Part shown: one piece after another, positions 44,403 to 54,316 of the stretch | Layout of the letters: the number at the start of each line of letters is the position of its first letter | Position numbering within the stretch: the stretch's first letter is position 1 | Source of the DNA: Paenibacillus flagellatus | Lineage (GTDB): Bacteria > Bacillota > Bacilli > Paenibacillales > NBRC-103111 | Assembly (NCBI RefSeq): GCF_003217775.1 | Contig: NZ_QJVJ01000003.1 | Location: 124,001-188,000 of the forward strand | DNA length: 64,000 nt | Direction of reading: 5' to 3' | The notes under the pieces: model-generated | Seen by the model: only the letters and a program-made list of their open reading frames with translations | Database searches by the model: none | Told to the model about the DNA's origin: nothing | Translations under genes and position numbers: made by a program

Positions 44403-45605
44403 TTACGGTCGAGCCCAGCTGCCGTCCGGCGTACGGGCGAGCGTCCATTCGGGAAGACGGTTGACGCAAGGAAATCGGGCGGCGAGCGATTCGTCCACAT
44501 CGATGCCCAAGCCGGGGCTATCGTTCGGATACGCGTATCCGTCTCTCAGCTCCGGGCAGCCGGGAAACACCTCCCGGATCGTATCGGAGAAGCCGTACCA
44601 CTCCTGAATGCCGAAGTTCGGCGTACAGAGATCCAAATGCAGATTCGCGGCATGCCCGACCGGCGACACGTCGCCGGGGCCGTGCCATGCCGTCCGCACC
44701 CCGAACGATTCGCAGAACGCCGCCAGCTTCCGGGCGGGGGTCAGCCCGCCGATGGCGCTCAGATGGACGCGAATGTAATCGATGAGCGATCCGGCGATCA
44801 GCGGCGTCCATTCCCGCGGATGCGTGAACAGCTCCCCGATCGCGAGCGGAGTGGCGCTTTGCCGGCGGATCATGCCGAACCAGTCGAGCTGCTCCGGAGG
44901 CAGCGGGTCTTCGAGGAAAAACAGCCGGCAAGGCTCGAGCCGCTTGGCCAGCCGGACCGCTTCGATCGGCTGCACCCGCTCGTGGATATCGTGCAGCAGC
45001 TCGACCTCGTCCCCGATCGCACGGCGGATATGCTCGAACATCCGGGGGACGCTTCGGGCGTAGGCGTCGGGGTCGTAATAGGCGCCGGGTAGCGCGTTGT
45101 CGGGGGAACGGACGGTATGCCCGCGGCCGCCGTACCCTCCCATCTGGCATCGGATATAGCGGACGCCTTCCTCCATCCATTTTCTGACGTTTTCCTCCAC
45201 TTCCCGCTCGTCTTTGCCGTCGGCGTGCCGGTAAACGGCGGCCGCTTCACGGCATTTTCCGCCGAGCAGCTCATACAGCGGCATGCCGGCCATCTTCCCC
45301 TTGATGTCCCAAAGCGCCATATCGACGCCCGACAAGGCGTTGTTCAGCACGGGACCGTTGCGCCAATACGAGCTCACCATCGCCGTTTGCCAAATGTCTT
45401 CGATGCGGCGGGGGTCCTTCCCGATCAGAAACGGCTTCAAATAATGCTCGACCGCGTTCGCCACCGTCAAATATCGCTGCGTAAACGTTGCGCAGCCAAT
45501 TCCGTACAGGCCCGGCTCCGACGTCTCGACCTTCACCACGACCAAATTGATGCCTTCGGGCGCCGTAAGAATCGTCCTCACATCGCGTATCGTTATCGAC
45601 TTCAT
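44403..45605 (-). CDS. Enolase-superfamily sugar-acid dehydratase (mannonate dehydratase/RspA-like)
   Basis: 400 residues. The N-terminal capping domain is followed by a barrel with metal ligands in LLHDIHERVQP, FLEDPLP and AIGELF. The HDIHER and EDPLPPE blocks match the D-mannonate dehydratase (ManD/RspA) group. Probable reaction: loss of water from an aldonic or uronic acid to a 2-keto-3-deoxy acid. Starts within the SDR stop (4-base overlap). With the SDR and glycoside hydrolase upstream it forms the intracellular end of a polysaccharide pathway. Confidence 0.85.
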   Translation of the reverse strand: MKSITIRDVRTILTAPEGINLVVVKVETSEPGLYGIGCATFTQRYLTVANAVEHYLKPFLIGKDPRRIEDIWQTAMVSSYWRNGPVLNNALSGVDMALWDIKGKMAGMPLYELLGGKCREAAAVYRHADGKDEREVEENVRKWMEEGVRYIRCQMGGYGGRGHTVRSPDNALPGAYYDPDAYARSVPRMFEHIRRAIGDEVELLHDIHERVQPIEAVRLAKRLEPCRLFFLEDPLPPEQLDWFGMIRRQSATPLAIGELFTHPREWTPLIAGSLIDYIRVHLSAIGGLTPARKLAAFCESFGVRTAWHGPGDVSPVGHAANLHLDLCTPNFGIQEWYGFSDTIREVFPGCPELRDGYAYPNDSPGLGIDVDESLAARFPCVNRLPEWTLARTPDGSWARP

Positions 45606-46441
45606 GGATGCTTCCCCTTCCGATCAAGTTCCGCGGGAGGCTTCCCCCAGCCGTATCCCGCTTCCGGGCTGACGTCTTCGGGCATGCCGGGAAGGATTAA
45701 CCCCCCGTCCACTTTCAAAGTCGTCCCCGTCACATAGGACGCCTGCTCGGAGACCAGCCAGGCGACGGCCTCGCCGATATCCGCGGTCGTGCCCGTTCGG
45801 CTCAGCGGGATTTTCCGGCCCAACGCTTCGTAATGCTTCTCGGCACCCGCCCCTTCTCTCGAAGCGATGGCGCCCGGCGCAACGCAATTGACGCGGATCC
45901 CGTATGGAGCCAAATCGAGGGCGGCCGACTGGGAAGCCCGGGTCAAAGCCGCTTTGGTGGCGCCGTAAAGCGAATCGCCGGGATAGGCCCGTTCGGCCCG
46001 CGTCGACGTGATGTTGACGATGCTTCCGCGAATGCGGCGGTCGATCATATGATTGGCCGCGGCCCGTATGGCCAGAAGCGGCGCCCGGAAATTCAGATGG
46101 ACAAGATGATCGAGCTCGGCGGCGTCCAACTCCGTCACGCTTCCGATTGCCGTCAAACCGGCGTTGTTGACCAGGACGTCCAGCCTTCCCATCTCCCGTA
46201 TGGCGCGCTCCACAAGCAGAGCCGGCGCCTCCGCGTCCGTCAAATCGCTCTGGTACACCCGGCAGCGCCGGCCGAAACGGCTTGCAACCGTATCGGCCAA
46301 TACCCGGGATTGCGCGTCCTCGGCGAAATGGCTGATCGCCAAATCGTAGCCGCGCGATGCCAGCGCGAGCGCAATCCCTTTGCCTATTCCGACGGCGCCT
46401 CCCGTTACAAGCGCCGTTCTGCCCGAACCCGATTCGCTCAT
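45602..46441 (-). CDS. Short-chain dehydrogenase/reductase
   Basis: Classic SDR: TGGAVGIGKGIALALA cofactor motif, NNAG, active-site Ser in NITSTRAE and YGATK (YxxxK). 279 residues, cytoplasmic. Coupled to the dehydratase gene by a 4-base overlap and preceded by GAAGGGAG. Probably oxidises or reduces a sugar or sugar acid in the pathway; cofactor preference not certain. Confidence 0.9.
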   Translation of the reverse strand: MSESGSGRTALVTGGAVGIGKGIALALASRGYDLAISHFAEDAQSRVLADTVASRFGRRCRVYQSDLTDAEAPALLVERAIREMGRLDVLVNNAGLTAIGSVTELDAAELDHLVHLNFRAPLLAIRAAANHMIDRRIRGSIVNITSTRAERAYPGDSLYGATKAALTRASQSAALDLAPYGIRVNCVAPGAIASREGAGAEKHYEALGRKIPLSRTGTTADIGEAVAWLVSEQASYVTGTTLKVDGGLILPGMPEDVSPEAGYGWGKPPAELDRKGKHP

Positions 46442-46468
46442 CGTCGGAGCTCCCTTCGCCGCATTATG

Positions 46469-49400
46469 TCAAGGCTGCGGGAGGAGTCGAATCGGCTTGA
46501 ACAAGCCGTTATCCTTGCTGCCGCCGATGCCGGCCCCCCATTCGATCCATCCCTTGCGTCCCTGTCCGTCGTTGTCGTTGACGAGAATCGAGAACGCGAG
46601 CATGCCGTCGTTCATATGCGCCGGCTTCAGTTCGGTCCACGGAAGCGCAAGCTCGTAAACCGTTTCCTTCGCGGCCTCGTCGCGAACGATGCGGAGATGC
46701 GCATTCGCGACCGGCCCCGTCGGCAGCCCTTGCGCGGCAATCCACCGGTACAGCTGCGGCCCGCTGCCGGTCAACGCGATCCCGTACTCGTACCAGTCCC
46801 TGCTCTCGCCCGGCGTGCCCGGCGAAACGGCGAACTGGATGCTGTCGCCCTGCCAAATCCCGTCGCCGGCATCGTTCTGCGAGAAGACGTCGTCGCGGAT
46901 ACGGGCGGACAAATACAAGTGCTGTTCATCCGAAGTGCCCCATATTTCACCGCTCAAATCGGCCTCGCCGGCATATTCTTTGATCTTCACCGTGCCTTCG
47001 CCGGTCAAGGAGACAGACGGAACGCCCGACAAATCGTCGAGACCGCCGTCCACTACGATCGATTTCCGAGCGAACGGCTTCATGTCGGAAAGGCCGATCA
47101 ACCGGAGCTTCCCGCTATATGCGACCGGATTCGCATCGGGGGAATGAAGCGTCAACGATAGCGGATACGCTTGGTTCGCCGGCAAGGCCGGGACGGGCAC
47201 ATCCACGCCGACTCCCGAGCCGGCGGGAACGACTTGGTCGGCATCGAGCACGCCCGACGCGCTTCCGATTTTCCAATCGATGCGGTCCAGTCGGAACGGG
47301 ACGTTCAAATCGTTGTATACGCTGACGGTTACCGTATCGACGCCGTTTTTCAGCACATGCTTGACTTGCAGCCTGACGGGGTCGACGATTCGGATTTCCG
47401 TTTGCAGCATGCCGACTTTTTTTCCTTTCGAGACGATATAACCGGTGGCTGTTTTCGATTGAGGGGCGCCGACGGCGGGCAGCGAGACGGATAAGGTTTC
47501 CGTCTTGCCGGGCATGACGTCCAAGGGGTACGAACGTCCTTCCATGTCCAGCGCCGCCTGGATCCGTCCGCGAGGCGGCTCCGTATTGTCCGCGGTCAAG
47601 CCGATCGACAGCGGCATGCCGGCCGGCGTCGGGCTGCTCGTAAGGGAGAATTTGCTCCCCTCCTCGATGCTCGTGACGGAACCGCGCAAGTATATCGGCG
47701 ATTCGGTCAAGGTCAAATAGACGTAGCCGTGCAGCGGATGGAACGTATCCGCGACGCCGACCAGGTCCGTTACCGTAATCGGATCGTCCGTCTTCACCCG
47801 CACTTGCTTCGGCTCCGTCGACCAAAGAACGCGGGTATGGCCGTTTGCGCCGCCGAACAAGTAGCTGCGGATCGTCTCGCCGATTTGTTCCTTGTGCACG
47901 AAGGAAGAACCGGTAAGCTGTCGGGTCATCGTCGCATAAGCGACATAAGCCGGCTTGGGCGCGTATTTGCCTTTGGCGTCCCCCGGATTGCGCACGATGC
48001 CGAAGTTATGCTCGTTGTGCGTATCCGTTAAGCCGTCATTCATGAAATCGTACCAGAACAGCTTCTCCACGCCTTCCGACAAGGCGATGACGTGGCTTCT
48101 TACCGTATAGCGGGCTTGCGTGCTTTCGGTGACGCCTCTGGCGTCGAGCTGGGTCGGCCAACCGATCTCCGAAATCCAGATCGGCTTCGGCTGCCCGTTA
48201 TTATACCGTTTGATCAGCTCCTGCAGGTTGACCAGATCGCCGGCCAAGCTTTCCGGCGCTCCGGGGTACCGGTACGGATGGATCGAAACGGCATCCATGT
48301 ATGGCAGGCCGCCCAACCGGAACACTTCCTCCAGCCAACTCCAAGGAATGCCCGCCGTAGCCGCTCCGACGACCGTCACGTTCGGGTCGTGGGCTTTGAT
48401 CGTCTGATACGTTTCTTTCAACAGCTTGAAGTAGTATTCGGGCTTCGAATCGGCCGGGCCGTCGCCACGGTCGCCGAACGCGATATTGAATTCGTTGTAC
48501 ACCTCGACCCAATCGAGAGAGCTCCCGTAATGCTGGACGACGGCTCTGCCGTAGCGGGCGAAGCCTTGCCGCCCTTCATCCGTATAGGGGGTGCTGTTCT
48601 GATCGTAGTGCGGGTTGGTGTAGCTGAATATTAGAAACGGCTTGATCCGGTGCGATTGCAGCTCGTTCATGTATCGCTCGAGTTTGTCCGGGAACGTGTA
48701 CACCCCTTTTTGCGGCTCTACGGTCCCCCAATACATCTCGTCGCGTATCGATTTGACCCCGGCCTTCTGAAGAAGCGGAATGAGCTCCGGACTCCAAGCT
48801 TGACCGAAATGCGTCGCCATGCCGAACGGGGAATCGGGCGCTTGGCTCCAATCGTAGGGCGGCAATACGGCTAGCGTCGTTTCCGCTTGCTTGATCGGGC
48901 TTCCGGCTCGGGAAGCGTTCATGCTCACCGTGTAGTATCCGGGCTTCAGCGCCGGAAGCAGGACGGTTCGAGACCCTCCTTCCACCGGATCCGTACGCTC
49001 CGCCACCCGGTTGCCCCAATAATCGTAGACGCTCGATGTGACCGAATCGCCCGAGGTCAATACCCGGAACGAAACCGGCTCGTTTTCTTCGAACACGTTC
49101 CCCAGCTTCACCTGCTCGATTTCCAGCGCCGGCATCGGGACGGTCAGTTCGACGTCGTCAAACTGCACCGAGCCGGCCAGCTTGCCGCCGGTCAACGAGG
49201 AACGGTCGAGCAGGAACGAGATTTGCCCGGCGGGACCGTGCCAGACGCCGTCGTTCGCTCCGCCCCAATGGCTGTATTGCGTGCCGCCGTTGAACTTGGA
49301 AATCGTGATGCGCTGCCAATCGGAGGTCGGCTGCAAGGCGACACGCTGCTGGTGCGTCTGCCCGGTCGAATCGATAAGCCGAAGCCCGAGTCTGCCGACG

Positions 49401-49747
49401 TCCGACGTTTTGACCCAAAACGAAAGCGATTGCGCGTCATGGGAGGCGATCGATCGGCTTGCGGATACGTAATTGCCCCCTCCTTGAAAATCTCCGCTCA
49501 GCTTTCCGGAATATGCTCCGGAGTGAGGCGCGGCCGAATCCCGGACAAGCTCGCCTTTCGCCCCCGGGAACTCCGCGCCGAGCGACAGCTTCCAGCCTTC
49601 GGCGTCGGATTCGAAGCCGCCTATGGCGATCGTCCTCGTCGGCGTATCGGCATAAGCCCGGTTTGGCGGCGCTACGATCAAGCTGGCGGAAGCGAACATA
49701 ACGGCGAAGACGAGCAGCAGCGACGCCCATTTCGATGTGCGGCCCAT
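46469..49747 (-). CDS. Large secreted multi-domain glycoside hydrolase (clan A)
   Basis: 1,092 residues with signal peptide (to about AYA). A CBM-like jelly-roll (residues 40-205) is followed by a (beta/alpha)8 catalytic domain starting SPFGMATHFGQAW. It resembles GH39 or GH5-type enzymes: acid/base E419 in VEVYNEFN and nucleophile E527 in IWISEIGWP. Beta domains come next, and the C-terminus (from about 905) is a CBM9/DOMON-like domain (VSLTGEGTVKIKEYAGEADL). No SLH or sortase anchor, so it is released. It supplies oligosaccharides to the ABC transporter encoded just upstream. Exact GH family uncertain. Confidence 0.85.
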   Translation of the reverse strand: MGRTSKWASLLLVFAVMFASASLIVAPPNRAYADTPTRTIAIGGFESDAEGWKLSLGAEFPGAKGELVRDSAAPHSGAYSGKLSGDFQGGGNYVSASRSIASHDAQSLSFWVKTSDVGRLGLRLIDSTGQTHQQRVALQPTSDWQRITISKFNGGTQYSHWGGANDGVWHGPAGQISFLLDRSSLTGGKLAGSVQFDDVELTVPMPALEIEQVKLGNVFEENEPVSFRVLTSGDSVTSSVYDYWGNRVAERTDPVEGGSRTVLLPALKPGYYTVSMNASRAGSPIKQAETTLAVLPPYDWSQAPDSPFGMATHFGQAWSPELIPLLQKAGVKSIRDEMYWGTVEPQKGVYTFPDKLERYMNELQSHRIKPFLIFSYTNPHYDQNSTPYTDEGRQGFARYGRAVVQHYGSSLDWVEVYNEFNIAFGDRGDGPADSKPEYYFKLLKETYQTIKAHDPNVTVVGAATAGIPWSWLEEVFRLGGLPYMDAVSIHPYRYPGAPESLAGDLVNLQELIKRYNNGQPKPIWISEIGWPTQLDARGVTESTQARYTVRSHVIALSEGVEKLFWYDFMNDGLTDTHNEHNFGIVRNPGDAKGKYAPKPAYVAYATMTRQLTGSSFVHKEQIGETIRSYLFGGANGHTRVLWSTEPKQVRVKTDDPITVTDLVGVADTFHPLHGYVYLTLTESPIYLRGSVTSIEEGSKFSLTSSPTPAGMPLSIGLTADNTEPPRGRIQAALDMEGRSYPLDVMPGKTETLSVSLPAVGAPQSKTATGYIVSKGKKVGMLQTEIRIVDPVRLQVKHVLKNGVDTVTVSVYNDLNVPFRLDRIDWKIGSASGVLDADQVVPAGSGVGVDVPVPALPANQAYPLSLTLHSPDANPVAYSGKLRLIGLSDMKPFARKSIVVDGGLDDLSGVPSVSLTGEGTVKIKEYAGEADLSGEIWGTSDEQHLYLSARIRDDVFSQNDAGDGIWQGDSIQFAVSPGTPGESRDWYEYGIALTGSGPQLYRWIAAQGLPTGPVANAHLRIVRDEAAKETVYELALPWTELKPAHMNDGMLAFSILVNDNDGQGRKGWIEWGAGIGGSKDNGLFKPIRLLPQP

Positions 49748-49791
49748 AATCGTTCATTCCCCTTTCCGAATTGGAAATATCGTCCTGTCGG

Positions 49792-50673
49792 TCAACCTCG
49801 GATGCCGCTGAACGTGAACCCTTGCATGATGTATCGTTGAAAAAAGAGGAACAAAAGCGCGGGCGGGATAATGGCAAACGTCAGCGCGATGAACTGCATG
49901 TCGAGCGGAACGGCGGTTTTCAAATTGAAAATGGCCACGATAACGGTCCACATGTTTTTGTCCTTCAGCACCATATACGGCCAGAAGAAATCGGCCCACG
50001 CCGCATTGACCGTGAATATGGTGACGGCCATAATGACCGGCTTGCTGAGCGGCACGACGATGCGGAAAAAAATCGAGAGCCTCGTCCCGCCGTCCATCTT
50101 GGCCGCGTCGATGAGCGCCTGCGGAATGCCTTCGAAAAATCCTTTGAAAATGATGACATAAAACGCGTTCGCCCCGGCCATCATCCACATCGGCCAAAAC
50201 GTATTGGTCAGATTGACCCCGAATACCGGGAAATCGATAATGTTTTTGAAGATCGGCACCATCCCGAGCGTATTGGGCAGCAGCATCGTCCATAGGACGA
50301 GCACGAACACCAGCTTGCTGCCCGCCGGCTTTAGCACGGCCAAGAAGTAGCCCAGGATGCCGTTGAACAGAAGGGAAAACAGCACTTTCCCGATCGTCAG
50401 CATAAACGTATTGACGTACAGCCGGGTGAAGTCCAGCTCCCGCCAAGTGTCCCACAGCTTCCCCCATTCGAACGTGCGCGGGAACAGCGTGGGCGGAATC
50501 GCGAAAAACTCCTTGATGTCCTTCACGCTGGACGACAAGATCCAGAGCGGAGGAAGCAGGCAGACGAGCGATATGCCGATGAGGACCGCGAACAAGCACC
50601 AATAAAGCAGCTTGATACCGGGGTTTTTATAATCGAGCTTGCCGATAATGCCCGCCGTTTCTTTTGCACGCAT
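49792..50673 (-). CDS. Carbohydrate ABC transporter permease
   Basis: MalG-like inner-membrane subunit: six helices, EAA loop (IPQALIDAAKMDGGTRLSIF), and the C-terminal FFQRYIMQGFTFSGIRG of this group. The ATG at 50673 has GAAGGTG 6 bases upstream, better than 50682. Second permease of the sugar uptake system. Confidence 0.92.
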   Translation of the reverse strand: MRAKETAGIIGKLDYKNPGIKLLYWCLFAVLIGISLVCLLPPLWILSSSVKDIKEFFAIPPTLFPRTFEWGKLWDTWRELDFTRLYVNTFMLTIGKVLFSLLFNGILGYFLAVLKPAGSKLVFVLVLWTMLLPNTLGMVPIFKNIIDFPVFGVNLTNTFWPMWMMAGANAFYVIIFKGFFEGIPQALIDAAKMDGGTRLSIFFRIVVPLSKPVIMAVTIFTVNAAWADFFWPYMVLKDKNMWTVIVAIFNLKTAVPLDMQFIALTFAIIPPALLFLFFQRYIMQGFTFSGIRG

Positions 50674-50685
50674 GTTCGTCACCTT

Positions 50686-51627
50686 CTAATCCGTGTTCGA
50701 CTTTTTGTTGATCCGGAAATAAATCGCCGTCATGACCGCCAGGATGATGAACGTAATGACGCCGACGGCCAGCGATCTTCCGGCCTCGAAGTAGCGGAAC
50801 GCGTAATGATAGCTCGTCAGCATAAGCGACATCGAAGCGTTGTTCGGACCGCCCTCCGTCATCGTCAGCGGCTCGTAAAGCACTTGAAAGACGCCGATCA
50901 TCTGCAAGATGAGCAGAATGCCGATAATGTGCGAAATTTGCGGAATCGTAATATGCCGGATCCGCTTCCAAATGCCGGCCCCGTCGAGGGCGGCCGCTTC
51001 GTACAGCTCGTTGTTCACACCCTGCAGACTGGCCAAATACAGAATGACCGTTCCGCCGAACGATCTCCACGTCATCGTCAAAATGATGAGCGGGATCGTC
51101 AAGTCGGAATTTTGCAGCCATTGCGACATCGGAAGCCCGAGCTTGCCCAGCATCATGTTGAGCAGCCCGCCCGGCCCGGGATCGAACATGAACATCCACA
51201 GCAGAGCGCCGGCCACCCCCGGTACCATGCCGGGAAAGTAAACGGCAAATTTGAAAAACGATTGCCCGTGCATCATTTCGTTGATCATGACCGCGACGAC
51301 GATCGGGACGAGAAATCCGATCGCAAGCGACCAGATGACGTAGAGGAACGTGTTCACGAGCGTCTGTTGAAAGACGGAGTTGCTCATCACATCGATATAG
51401 TTTTGCAAGCCGTTGAAGCGGACGGCATTGTACCCTTTCGTTTCAAAGAACGACAGTAGAAAGCCGGTAACGAGTGGCTGCCAATGAAACACGATGAAAA
51501 ACAGCAGGCTGGGCACGATCAGCAGCCAGGACGGGACGTCCTGAAGCAGGCGCCTTTTCCGGCTCGCGACCGCGGTCGTTCCCGTACCCGCACCGGATAC
51601 TTTCGTTGCCGACGTCGACATGGTCAT
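50686..51627 (-). CDS. Sugar ABC transporter permease
   Basis: MalF/UgpA-like subunit of 313 residues, six helices, EAA loop (NNELYEAAALDGAGIWKRIR). It sits 12 bases before the second permease and 86 after the binding protein, in one operon. Confidence 0.92.
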   Translation of the reverse strand: MTMSTSATKVSGAGTGTTAVASRKRRLLQDVPSWLLIVPSLLFFIVFHWQPLVTGFLLSFFETKGYNAVRFNGLQNYIDVMSNSVFQQTLVNTFLYVIWSLAIGFLVPIVVAVMINEMMHGQSFFKFAVYFPGMVPGVAGALLWMFMFDPGPGGLLNMMLGKLGLPMSQWLQNSDLTIPLIILTMTWRSFGGTVILYLASLQGVNNELYEAAALDGAGIWKRIRHITIPQISHIIGILLILQMIGVFQVLYEPLTMTEGGPNNASMSLMLTSYHYAFRYFEAGRSLAVGVITFIILAVMTAIYFRINKKSNTD

Positions 51628-51713
51628 TCAGCCCTTCGTGTGGAATGGGGAGATGGCGGCGGTTCGCCGCCATCCGCGCGGTCGGTCCGGTTGCGCAAGA
51701 CGGACGTGGGCGA

Positions 51714-53147
51714 TTACTTCGCTTTGTCCAAATAGTCCCGTTGGAAATCGGCGACCGCCTTGTCGAGCAGCGCTTTCGGATCGGCATTTTTGTCGGTCAA
51801 CACCGCCTGTACGACCGCATCGAGCGTTTTGTACAGCTCCTGCGCGTTGACCGGCTCCTCCGGCCGAATCGTTACTCCCTCGTTTTTCATATAGTCGTCC
51901 CACAGCTCGAGATTGACCGTTTTATACTTTTGCCGGATCGCGTTTTCCGCATCGACGCGTTCCTTGTTGATCCAAGCCAGCATCCCGTGCGGTCCGACGA
52001 CCCGATTCAGCTTCTGGTCGGCGGCCAGCGTTTCTTCCAGCCCCTTCAGGGCGTCCGCATTTACCTCCGGAGAGAAGCCTTTGATCTTCAGCCATTTGAA
52101 GCCGGCTTCGATTTGTTCCGGCGTGCTGTTGTTCGAGAACATGTAGAGCGATCCGCCGGTCAAAGCGATTCTACCCTTCGGTCCGGCCGGTACGGCCGAC
52201 ATCGCCAGGTTGTCTTTGCTCATCTTGTAATCGTTCGTCGGCGTGTTCATCCAGTCCGTCGAACCGAACGCCATCGCCACTTGATCGGTTCCGAACAATC
52301 GGAACATATCGTTGACCTCGACCAGGATGTTATCGGGGAGCACGTTGTATTTCCATTTCAAATCTTTGATGTACTGCAGCGCCTGCACCGCTTCCGGACT
52401 GTTGAACACGGCCTTCCATTTGCCGTCGACCTGCTTCTCGAATTCGGCGCCGTACGACCAGGCGATCGTCATGAATTGCCAGCCGCCCTGATTGTTTTTC
52501 GTCGGGAAGAAAAAGCCCGCTTTTCCCGTCTTGTCTTTGATCGTTTTGGCCGTTTGCGCCAATTCCTCGTAAGTCCGCGGATATTTCGGAATCCCCTTCT
52601 CGTCCAGCAGGCCGGCTTGCTTGAACAAGTTGACGTTGTACCACATGCCCATGTAATAGCCGCTCGTGGGGATGCCGTAAAATTTCCCGTCTTTCTTCAC
52701 CAGCTCCAGCATCGCCGGATTGAGCGCTTTGTCGTATCCGTAGTTTTTCATTTGCGCGGTAATGTCCGCGGCGTATCCGGCGTTGATGATTTTTTTCGGC
52801 TCCGTGAACCAAGTGCCGAACAAATTCGGCAGCTGCCCGCTTTCCGCTTTCGGCAAAAACGTGTTCGTGTCGTACGTGTAATTTTCCGCTTTCATCTTGA
52901 CGCCCGGATTTTCCGATTCGAATTTCTTCTGCCATTCCTCGAACTGCGGCAGTTTTTTATCTTGCGGCTTGGGCCAGTCGCCGTTGTTGAACACGACTTC
53001 CTTTACTTCCTTCTTCCCTGCGGCTCCGCCGTCCGTCGATCCGGCGCCGCCCCCGTTCGCCGGGTCGGTACCGCCTCCGCCCGAGCATGCGGTAACGGCG
53101 AGCGTCACGGCCGCGCTTGCGGCAAGCGCTTTCCATGTCTTCGTCAC
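51714..53147 (-). CDS. Sugar ABC transporter solute-binding lipoprotein
   Basis: Signal peptide with lipobox VTAC followed by a Gly-rich tether, then a type-1 solute-binding fold (NYTYDTNTFLPKAESGQLPN, FGTDQVAMAFGSTDWMN). The GTG at 53147 is chosen because GGGAGG lies 8 bases upstream; longer starts would add a charged stretch before the signal. First gene of the uptake/hydrolase operon. No ATPase in the cluster. Confidence 0.9.
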   Translation of the reverse strand: MTKTWKALAASAAVTLAVTACSGGGGTDPANGGGAGSTDGGAAGKKEVKEVVFNNGDWPKPQDKKLPQFEEWQKKFESENPGVKMKAENYTYDTNTFLPKAESGQLPNLFGTWFTEPKKIINAGYAADITAQMKNYGYDKALNPAMLELVKKDGKFYGIPTSGYYMGMWYNVNLFKQAGLLDEKGIPKYPRTYEELAQTAKTIKDKTGKAGFFFPTKNNQGGWQFMTIAWSYGAEFEKQVDGKWKAVFNSPEAVQALQYIKDLKWKYNVLPDNILVEVNDMFRLFGTDQVAMAFGSTDWMNTPTNDYKMSKDNLAMSAVPAGPKGRIALTGGSLYMFSNNSTPEQIEAGFKWLKIKGFSPEVNADALKGLEETLAADQKLNRVVGPHGMLAWINKERVDAENAIRQKYKTVNLELWDDYMKNEGVTIRPEEPVNAQELYKTLDAVVQAVLTDKNADPKALLDKAVADFQRDYLDKAK

Positions 53148-53311
53148 ATCTTCGGCCTCCCTTTTTGAAATCGGATTTCGCAACGTTGCTAGTTATGATG
53201 ATATCGCTTACACCCGCCTTGATAAAATGCGGTAATCCTGCAAAAATGTTCAATAAACTGTTATAATGATGGCGAACATGCAACCGATTTCAAAGAAAGG
53301 CGGGAAAACGG

Positions 53312-54292
53312 ATGTTCAAGCGGTTGTCCCGTAGAATCGTGCTCATCACCTTGCTAAGCGTCTCGGCGTTCACGGTCGCGATCGGCTTCTTCTCCTACTA
53401 TTGGGCGAAGCGGACGGTGCTTTCGGAATTTATCGCCGTGTCGACGAACTATTTTCAAAGCTCGAACGATTTGCTGGCGCAGTATTTGAATTACACCGGC
53501 GAAACGGCGAAAATGATCGCCAACAATCCGAACGTCGCCGGGGCGGTCGAAAAGCCGCATGTGTCGTCGGAGGTATCTCCGCTGCTGGACAGTCTCGCTT
53601 ACGGCATGAACACGGATATTCGGGGCATTTCGCTGTACAAGACGGACGGGACGATTTATTCGCTGAGCGGGATGTCGAATTTGCCTTCGCTCGAACAGCT
53701 GCGGCAGGAGGAGCCGATCCGGAGATTTATCGAGTCTGCCGAACCGAAGTCGATGTGGATCTCGAGGTACAAGCATTTGTCGTCCTACTATAATTACCGG
53801 TATGGCGCGAACGGAACGTTCAGTTATTTGCTGAAATGGACGGACGATCGGGGCGCCGTGTCGGGCATCATGGTGATCGATCTGGACGCGAACCGCCTGT
53901 TCGGCTTTTTCCAAACCGACAATTCGATCTTCGTTCAGAACCGGCTGTACATGCTCCGGGACGGCGACAACCTGATTCGTTCCTCCCCCGGCGACCAAGC
54001 GGAAAGCCTCGACCCGGACGACCTCGGCCAATTGACCGGCAGCGAAGGGAAGTTCGTTTCCGCTGACGGCGGCCGGCTGATTTTGTACAACACGATTATG
54101 GACTCCAATACGAAAATCGTCGCGTCCATTCCGCTGAAGCAGTCCATTTCCCATTTATCGGCCATGAAAGGGGCGGTCGTGCTGCTTGCGCTGTTTTCCT
54201 GCATCGGCGCCGCACTGCTCGCCGCGATGCTCCGAACGAGCATCGTCCGCCCGTTGAGCCAGCTATACGTCAAAATGAAAGCGATCAAATGA
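53312..54292 (+). CDS. Cache-domain membrane sensor lacking a kinase
   Basis: 326 residues: helix 13-35, an extracellular double-cache-like domain (LYKTDGTIYSLSGMSNLPSL, ISRYKHLSSYYNYRYGANGT), a second helix near 300, then RPLSQLYVKMKAIK and stop, exactly where HAMP and a histidine kinase normally begin. It looks like the sensor half of a YesM-type kinase. No kinase coding sequence follows; the convergent neighbour is a complete kinase in the opposite direction. It could be a 3'-truncated kinase or a genuine accessory sensor. Divergent from the solute-binding gene. Confidence 0.8.
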   Translation: MFKRLSRRIVLITLLSVSAFTVAIGFFSYYWAKRTVLSEFIAVSTNYFQSSNDLLAQYLNYTGETAKMIANNPNVAGAVEKPHVSSEVSPLLDSLAYGMNTDIRGISLYKTDGTIYSLSGMSNLPSLEQLRQEEPIRRFIESAEPKSMWISRYKHLSSYYNYRYGANGTFSYLLKWTDDRGAVSGIMVIDLDANRLFGFFQTDNSIFVQNRLYMLRDGDNLIRSSPGDQAESLDPDDLGQLTGSEGKFVSADGGRLILYNTIMDSNTKIVASIPLKQSISHLSAMKGAVVLLALFSCIGAALLAAMLRTSIVRPLSQLYVKMKAIK

Positions 54293-54316
54293 AGCGCAGA
54301 CGCTCGGGAATCGGGA

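Noticed and set aside
52957-53283. Minus-strand frame overlapping the start of the second solute-binding gene
   Set aside because: It runs across the signal peptide region in another frame and contains no motif; the lipoprotein frame has the ribosome site.
53160-53300. Search for the TGCACG-N17 direct repeat at the second transporter locus
   Set aside because: No pair with the same sequence and 23-bp step was found upstream of the second solute-binding gene or its regulator, so the motif appears specific to the first locus.
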